From Entonaema liquescens (Eukaryota > Ascomycota > Sordariomycetes > Xylariales > Xylariaceae), in contig CADCSX010000006.1 of the NCBI GenBank assembly GCA_902805475.1, forward strand, positions 1,674,001-1,738,000: a stretch of 64,000 nucleotides of DNA. Reading direction: 5' to 3'. A program made the translations under genes and the position numbers. This document shows, in pieces, positions 57,940 to 64,000 of this stretch. The notes beneath the pieces are model-generated. The model made no database searches. It saw nothing but the letters and a program-made list of their open reading frames with translations, and was not told where the DNA came from. Numbering within the stretch: position 1 is the stretch's first letter; each line of letters begins with the position of its first letter.

Positions 57940-60900
57940 GCCCCAACTTGCCTATAGTTACAACCCAGGTTTGGCTACGTTGTCACCTATAATGCTACAC
58001 TATTCTCTAGGTACAGAGACGAGATTCTTCGCACCCTCTATCGCCGCGGAATGGTTCCATCTAAATTTTCAGGCCATGATCTTGGTGTTAGCAGCATAGA
58101 ACTAGTCATTCGTTATTATATATTAATTTAAAAGAAGGTCAACAACAAGTGCTTTAATGGATACGATATCAACAGATTTCCAACTATGTTATTAAAAGAG
58201 ATCGCCCGAGTCTCGGGGGTATATTATATTGAGCTTTGTAAGTATTTTCCGTGCTAAATTAAATCTATTTCACTTGTCTCACGATAGCCTCACATAGACA
58301 GTGTGAAATAACCTCCATATTATTGGCATTAACTACTTTTCTATCTACTTCTATTCGTGAACTTTCTGGCTATTTGTATGATCTAATGGACCACACAAGG
58401 GAAACGAAATGCTCAGTCAATTAATCAAAGTTTCCACGTATTCTTTCTGGCCTCGGCAGACCCGAGTATAGGCATTGTTTAGCTGCTTACTTCCCACCCA
58501 TCTCATATGACATTCAATATCATCAGTTAATAGGACGGGTATTCACCCGGCTCGGAATAAGCTCTACCTTTCCTTACTTCCTATTCTATAACTAAGGGAC
58601 TAGGGGTTGATCATTGTGGCGATAACGTACACGTATTTTTCTATATAGGATGAGGTTTAAGAATTCTAAACCTATTATAGTATATGAAGTAGGTAACTAG
58701 GTAAATAAGATTGGTATAGTTATAGTTTCAGTCTTTTCTTACGTCATATGAAATGTGACCAAATCATGTGTATATACTTAACTAGGCTCAATTAGTATGT
58801 AGTATAAGTTCTTAAATATCTGAATCTTTATATTTGGCTTCAGAACGTGATTTGCTATTTATGGCTGAATGCTATGAGAGAACTCTAGCCGCCTCTAAAT
58901 AACAGGCAGTAAATAGGCTATCGTAAGATGCCAACTTCGGGCGCTGTGCCGTAACGTTACGCCTTTGGGAGAGTATGACAACCCGAGGGTTACTCATTGG
59001 AACGCTTGTTGACTACGCGACTTTACCATGATAAAATACTACGAAGAGAGAAAGAGAGGAAGAGAAGAAAAATATAAAAAAGAAAGAATTATGTAGGTAA
59101 ATAACTCTTGTCAAACGAGCCATGCCGAAGCAGCCGCACTTAAATCTACTATTAGACCGTCGGTAATCTAGAGGGTATCAATAGACCCTGACAGGCGAAT
59201 GTTAGTGTTCAATAAATATGTAATTGGGGGTCGCCTTGCATGCGCCAATTCTCAACTCCACGTAAGCATAAGATTGCGATCCGGTCTAGTCTGGACCTAG
59301 TCAGGAACCAGAGCGGTGCTAATGTAGTAGCTGCAGCAAACTAATGCATCGAATGACTGAATGATGGCGCCTTTCGTCTTATTTATCCGCGTAAAACTGC
59401 GAAGCCTCAATAGCTTAGAAGTACGACGAAAAGGTACGACGCTATTAGTCAGGTACATACATACCTACACTTACATACACCTACTTACCCTCCTTTACGA
59501 TCTTTACTAACTTACCAGTTACTATATATATATATATATATAATATAGGTAATGTACGTCTACCAATTAAAAAAAATATTAACGAGTTTGTTGTACATAC
59601 GACCGATCTGGCCTTACTACGGGCTGATTCTTATAGAAACGAAATGAGACAAATATTCTTTATGTAGATGCGTTTCGGAAATAAATTATCTTCTCCAAAA
59701 AATACCTTCTTTTGGGTGATATATCGTTGATCTTCTCCAAGCTTATGAAGATCTCATAGAAGCTTAAATATCTCTCTGCTTGGCCCAGACCGCAGAAGAT
59801 CGGCTATTTTAGCGATGTATGTAGTAAGAGCCCGTCTTAGGGGCTTTTCGATAGTCAGGAACGAGATCCAAACAGATCCTTGCGGAACTTCTAAAATCAA
59901 TACAATGAGTATAACTTCCCGCTCGGAGGATTGAAAGCCACGAGAATCCCAACTGCATGGCGGACACACGAGACGCAGGTACAAACACATCCGGACAATT
60001 GTACCATACGTGCGGGCGATAGGATTGGTGCCTTACGCCACACCCAAAGTATTGAATCATTGGTGAGAAAGTTCGAGCTTCCGGATCTGGGCCCCGGACT
60101 GCGTTTTATTTGTTGCCAGGGGCCATATATCGCAAACTACACCAACGCCGCTCCTGTATCGCCTTCTTCCTTCGTCACTTGTGAAAGCTTTCATCTTGAT
60201 ACTATGTCTACCATCTTGTGGGCTGTTAGTGCAATTAATCGTAAGAGATCTGATTTAGTTAGCTAGTTATCTACGATTTGAGTCAACGAGTTTCACAGAT
60301 TTGCGCCGCTTGTTGCTCACGGGCCACGATACCAGTGATCCACTACACACGGTCCACGGATGTCCAAGCGAGCTAAAACCAGGTGTTTCTCGTGTTCAGA
60401 TCATCAGCCGCCATGGGTTTTGGACGGAAAATAAACATGGGTGGTTTATGGAGTAAGTGGGTGAGCTTAACCATAGTAGGCCATAATAGGCTTGGGGTGG
60501 GATGGACAAATATGCAGACCGGAAATTCATAAGGTGAGATGTCCAATATGTATTCCCACGTAGCTGTGCTACACATCGAATCAGTCCTACCTCCGCCAGG
60601 CCGTACGTACATAGTATGGGATAGCGTACACAACCTGTCCCGTTTGAGCTAGAGAGTAAATCTGAAAATGGCCTTGCTGCGATTTGAAGCACTCGACGTA
60701 ACAGGCCGGAGGAACTATTGTCAGCTACGGATACTGAGAGAGGGAGGAAGCGGAAGAGAGGTAGCCGTGTGTGTAGCTCTCCCGAAACAATCGACTTTCC
60801 AGAAGTTTGGAATCGTTTTGGAATCTTAAACACTGATAAAGCCCTAAACCCGAGGATCTGGTTTTGCGTTGGTCCTGCTCAACTCGATAGCCTACATAGG

Positions 60901-63627
60901 TAGTAAAAGCCTTAAGGCCTTAAGGCTGATCATCCAAAAATAAAAATAAAAGTGTTTTTGATATGCAGCAATGCCGCAAATCTAGGTAGCCATCGTACCA
61001 GCGGGATCATTCGACTCTTGTGAAACGATAGATATATATTGTGAAGAATAATAAATCTTCGAAGGATAACCGTGATCTAGTGTATGATCTATGTCAAGCA
61101 GATACTTTGGTACTTGGGATCTTCTGTTAACTAGGGACGTTTCAATCGGATGAAACAGGTTTATTGTTGTTGACTTACTACAACAAGATATCCCTCCTAG
61201 TTTGACGGAGCTCACGACCAACACCCTAAGCCTAAGCCTAAGCCCAAGCCTACGCTTACACGCCCACTGTAATCAATTCCATCTTTCTCTCATCCTCGTT
61301 TCATAATTGACGTTAACTATGTGATCGTACCTAAAACTTGCAGCACACCGCAACGCACCGCACCGATGAATAATTCGTACACCATCTCCGGACTGGCTGT
61401 AGATTTTAATTTATCACTTGTCCGACAGTGGATAATGTACACCCGGCCAGAAAATGCTGCAACGGGGTATTATTGCAACGCCACGGCAAGTAATAAATGA
61501 ATACAGAATGGTGCGATAGTGCGCATCGGGCCAGAACTAGAGAGCAAAGTCCAAGACTTGAAAGGAAATTAATAAATTGCTTGAGGTTGCAATAGGGCGC
61601 AGCAGTTTGGGAGCCAATTGGATTGAGTAACCATCGCTATTTCTAGGAGAACCGGACCAATTAGGGATGCATGAACTAGACCAGGGTTGGATGTTGGATG
61701 CATTAAAGAACCTGATCTAATTACGCGTCAGTTAACTGAGAAGACTTGTTTTCCTACCAATTACTTTGTTAGTCACCTTCCTTTTTGCGGGTAACTTAGC
61801 GCCATCTTCCAAGTATTCCAGGTATTTCAAGATGGACCTGCAGGTACTTCATCTTAGACGCCCCTAGTCCCCAAGACCTGCCGCCCCTCCAAATCATCAA
61901 ATCACGCCAGTGCTATGTATCAACCTGCATCGTGCAGCAGCAAGGACGGGAACCTCAAGTTGCTCTTGCTTTCATCCAGCCCGTCTGTAAGCTGCAAGTC
62001 GGTACGGACGTCGCAGCCTCGACATTGCTACTGCATAACCTGCATATATTTAATCTGTGCAAATCTGTACGCATGTACATCTTTACACATCTTGGGAAGT
62101 CGGGAGTTGGACAGCGAAAGCCAAGTCGAAATATATCCGCTGCGCACGAGGCATTAGCATCGCCGTGATATTTGTCGCACAACATTAGCAAGAGATGGAA
62201 CAAGATCCTGAAGAGAAAAAAAAAAAAAAAAAACCAAGAGAAAAAAGGGGTAAGGGTAAAAGAGCCGAAATGGATAGATTTGGTTGTGACTTCTCTAAAA
62301 ACATCTCTCTATGTGCTTTGCTTTGCTTTGCTTTGGAATTATTAGCCTTTGACATTCCATTCAACTTCCCTTCTTTTATTCCCTTCTTCGTTGTCTCTCT
62401 CTCCTCTTCCCTCACAACAGGACGTAGGATCTAACAATAGAACCTATGTCCGACTTTTTGATGTACCTGCGCAACTAACAGCACAAGCAAAAAGCGCCTT
62501 AAACAAATGGATGTTTTACATAGTACATAGTACATAGTACCTAACATAGTAACCTACACTACACAGACATGTAATAGGCCTGTCAAGGTTGTCAAGGCTC
62601 AAAAAAAAGGTTGGCCCTGGCCCCATTTCCTAAAGAAGAGAGTCCAATATCGCTCCCCATTGCCGCTAATCCAATTTTGTACTAGTCCCACGTAATTAGC
62701 CATCTCGCTCCACCCCCTTCCCTAGCCCCCCCTGGTCCGTCTCCCCTGATCAATGAACAGACTGATCAATAACGAGGCACCACCCCTGGGATTTAGTGCC
62801 TTGGCACTCTTAGCCACGACTCCTCTTCCACACTTTCCCTCTCACGTTTCCTCCAGCAGTTTCTCATTTACCCCTTCGACCTGCCTGCCTTTCGCCCTCC
62901 ACCCTACCTCTTCCGTCTTTCGCTCTTTTCCCTTTCGCCGACCTCGTAAGGTGCACCTTTCGACGACAATATTTCCCTTCGGCGCTGGCCCTCCATCTAC
63001 CTTGGAGCCTTGACCGCGAACCCGACGACTGCTTCGTAGTCGATCAGCCAACCGGCAAGGCCAATGCATCGCTGAGGAATCGCCCGCGCGATACGTCGTG
63101 AACGCCATACAATATAACAAATTGGAATCACAATCTTAGATCTCAGTTGACGATTTATTCGTCGCGCCACTCTTTTGAAAACAGCAACACCAACTACTAC
63201 TATATAACAAGACTATTTTGCTTGCGAACAAGGTCAGTGAATAACGTATAATGGAGTCATCGTCGAGAGGTTAGGGAAGAATGGAGCAGAGTTTCCATGA
63301 CCCACGTATGCTTCGTATGGGGATCTGCCGTGGATCGGTCGTGCACTCTTAACATTACTGCGGACAGGACGGTAAAGTGCTGACAATCTTGCCCACAGCA
63401 TCCACTCGTTGACATTTTTTGTCAAGTACATTCGTTCCAAATTATCCTGACATAGTAGGTAGCTCGGTTGGATCTATTCCTCGCCATCTGGTGAGACTAA
63501 CAAGAGACCCTACTTTCAGTTACGATTTCGCATCGCCGTCAATCCTCGCATTATACCCGCCGTAGCTATCAACTACATAAAACTGTCAATCTGCCTGTCA
63601 AAAGTTAAACCTTAATCTTAAGTCATC
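57940..63627. other. Intergenic, 5.7 kb, with leader of the terminal gene
   Basis: AT-rich. It contains a TA dinucleotide run (59523-59543), a 20-bp palindrome (60908-60927), a CCTAAG three-copy tandem near 61224-61242, an A16 run at 62218-62233, a CTTTG four-copy tandem (62315-62335) and a TACATAG tandem (62517-62540). From about 62700 it is strongly CT-rich, as in a promoter or leader. A possible leader intron has a GTCAGT donor at 63233, a GACTAAC branch near 63495 and a TTTCAG acceptor ending at 63519, upstream of the ATG at 63628. Confidence 0.5.
60908..60927. repeat. Perfect 20-bp palindrome
   Basis: AGCCTTAAGGCCTTAAGGCT reads identically on both strands. It lies in an otherwise featureless AT-rich region. 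The function is unknown. Confidence 0.85.
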
Positions 63628-64000
63628 ATGCATAAGGGGTCGTTAGTCGTAGCGGCTTTAGTGGCCGCTGCGTCACTAGCAAGCGCCGAGCCGGAAAATA
63701 GACCAAAGATCTACTTCCCTAGGCATGTCAAGAGGCAGTATACTAACCACACCATTACGAGCTCGGCGTCGCAGAGCACTCAAAGCGAGTCATCGGACTC
63801 GACAACCCATTCCTCGACGAAGAAGGACACGATTTCTGACTTGTTATCAAGTCTCCTTGGAGGATCTCCGGACTCGAGTGACGCTTCGATAGTAACGAGC
63901 TCGTCGATTACCTCGTCTTCCCAAATTCCCTCCGCGACGGGTACATCTTCCACAACCGAATCCGGATCTCAATCCCAGTCTCAAACTCAGTCTCAGTCCC
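63628..64000 (+). CDS. Secreted Ser/Thr-rich protein, 5' part (open at window end)
   Basis: ATG at 63628 opens a frame that stays open through base 64000. Residues 1-20 are a clear signal peptide (MHKGSLVVAALVAAASLASA), with likely cleavage after Ala20. A short basic stretch ending HVKR at residue 36 then gives a Kex2-type site before QYTNHTITSS, so a prepro-protein is probable. The remainder is dominated by Ser, Thr, Asp and Gln. It includes NHT (a sequon), Ser runs and a terminal run of Gln-Ser dipeptides (GSQSQSQTQSQSQS). Such sequences are typical of heavily O-glycosylated fungal wall or GPI-anchored proteins. The C-terminus lies outside, so the family and any catalytic domain cannot be judged. 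No intron was seen inside the visible 124 codons. Confidence 0.66.
   Translation, partial: MHKGSLVVAALVAAASLASAEPENRPKIYFPRHVKRQYTNHTITSSASQSTQSESSDSTTHSSTKKDTISDLLSSLLGGSPDSSDASIVTSSSITSSSQIPSATGTSSTTESGSQSQSQTQSQS

Noticed and set aside
60396..60833. 145-codon ORF on the - strand
   Set aside because: It begins at a GTG, has mixed composition and shows no family features. It is probably chance.

Overview
The window is nuclear DNA of a filamentous ascomycete (Pezizomycotina, most likely Sordariomycetes). The reasons are compact genes cut by introns of about 50-150 nt with GTRNGT donors and CTAAC/CTGAC-like branch points, CACCATGG-type start contexts, and typical fungal families (UTP21, VIP1, PRP22, GH76, PL4, ABCC, FKBP12). 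Large AT-rich intergenic stretches hold microsatellites and no clear tRNA. The genus cannot be fixed from the sequence alone.

Layout. 1-14.3 kb: 5' end of an MFS transporter (-), an unassigned nuclear-looking protein (-), the ribosome-biogenesis WD-repeat gene UTP21 (-) and, divergently, the inositol-pyrophosphate kinase VIP1 (+). 14.3-26.7 kb: a 12 kb near-desert with one convincing gene, a 54-residue cysteine-rich zinc-binding-type protein at 24281-24445 with a long CT-rich leader. 26.7-36.6 kb: a GC-rich MOSC-domain gene (-), a nine-exon secreted rhamnogalacturonan lyase (PL4, -) and a divergent GH76 alpha-1,6-mannanase (+). 39.8-52.5 kb: splicing helicase PRP22 (-), an eleven-exon ABCC exporter (+) and a six-exon FKBP12 (-). 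52.5-64 kb: mostly empty, with a perfect 36-bp foldback, one unassigned cysteine-rich ORF beside it, and the 5' end of a secreted Ser/Thr-rich protein running off the window.

The genes do not form one pathway. UTP21 (rRNA processing), PRP22 (mRNA splicing), VIP1 (inositol pyrophosphate signalling) and FKBP12 (prolyl isomerase) are housekeeping genes. PL4 and GH76 are carbohydrate-active enzymes acting on pectin and on alpha-mannan, transcribed away from a shared 2.66 kb spacer. No secondary-metabolite backbone, CRISPR array or intact transposon was seen.

Exon structures were rebuilt by hand from splice signals, reading-frame phase and family recall. Most sum exactly to a whole number of codons. 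Two genes do not: UTP21 is one base short, and the MOSC gene is two bases short. Each defect can be explained by one missing base in a homopolymer, so assembly error and real mutation both remain possible. The strongest items for follow-up are these apparent frameshifts, the 54-residue zinc protein, the 74-bp foldback, and the strong intergenic enrichment of a 10-bp palindrome (TACCTAGGTA).
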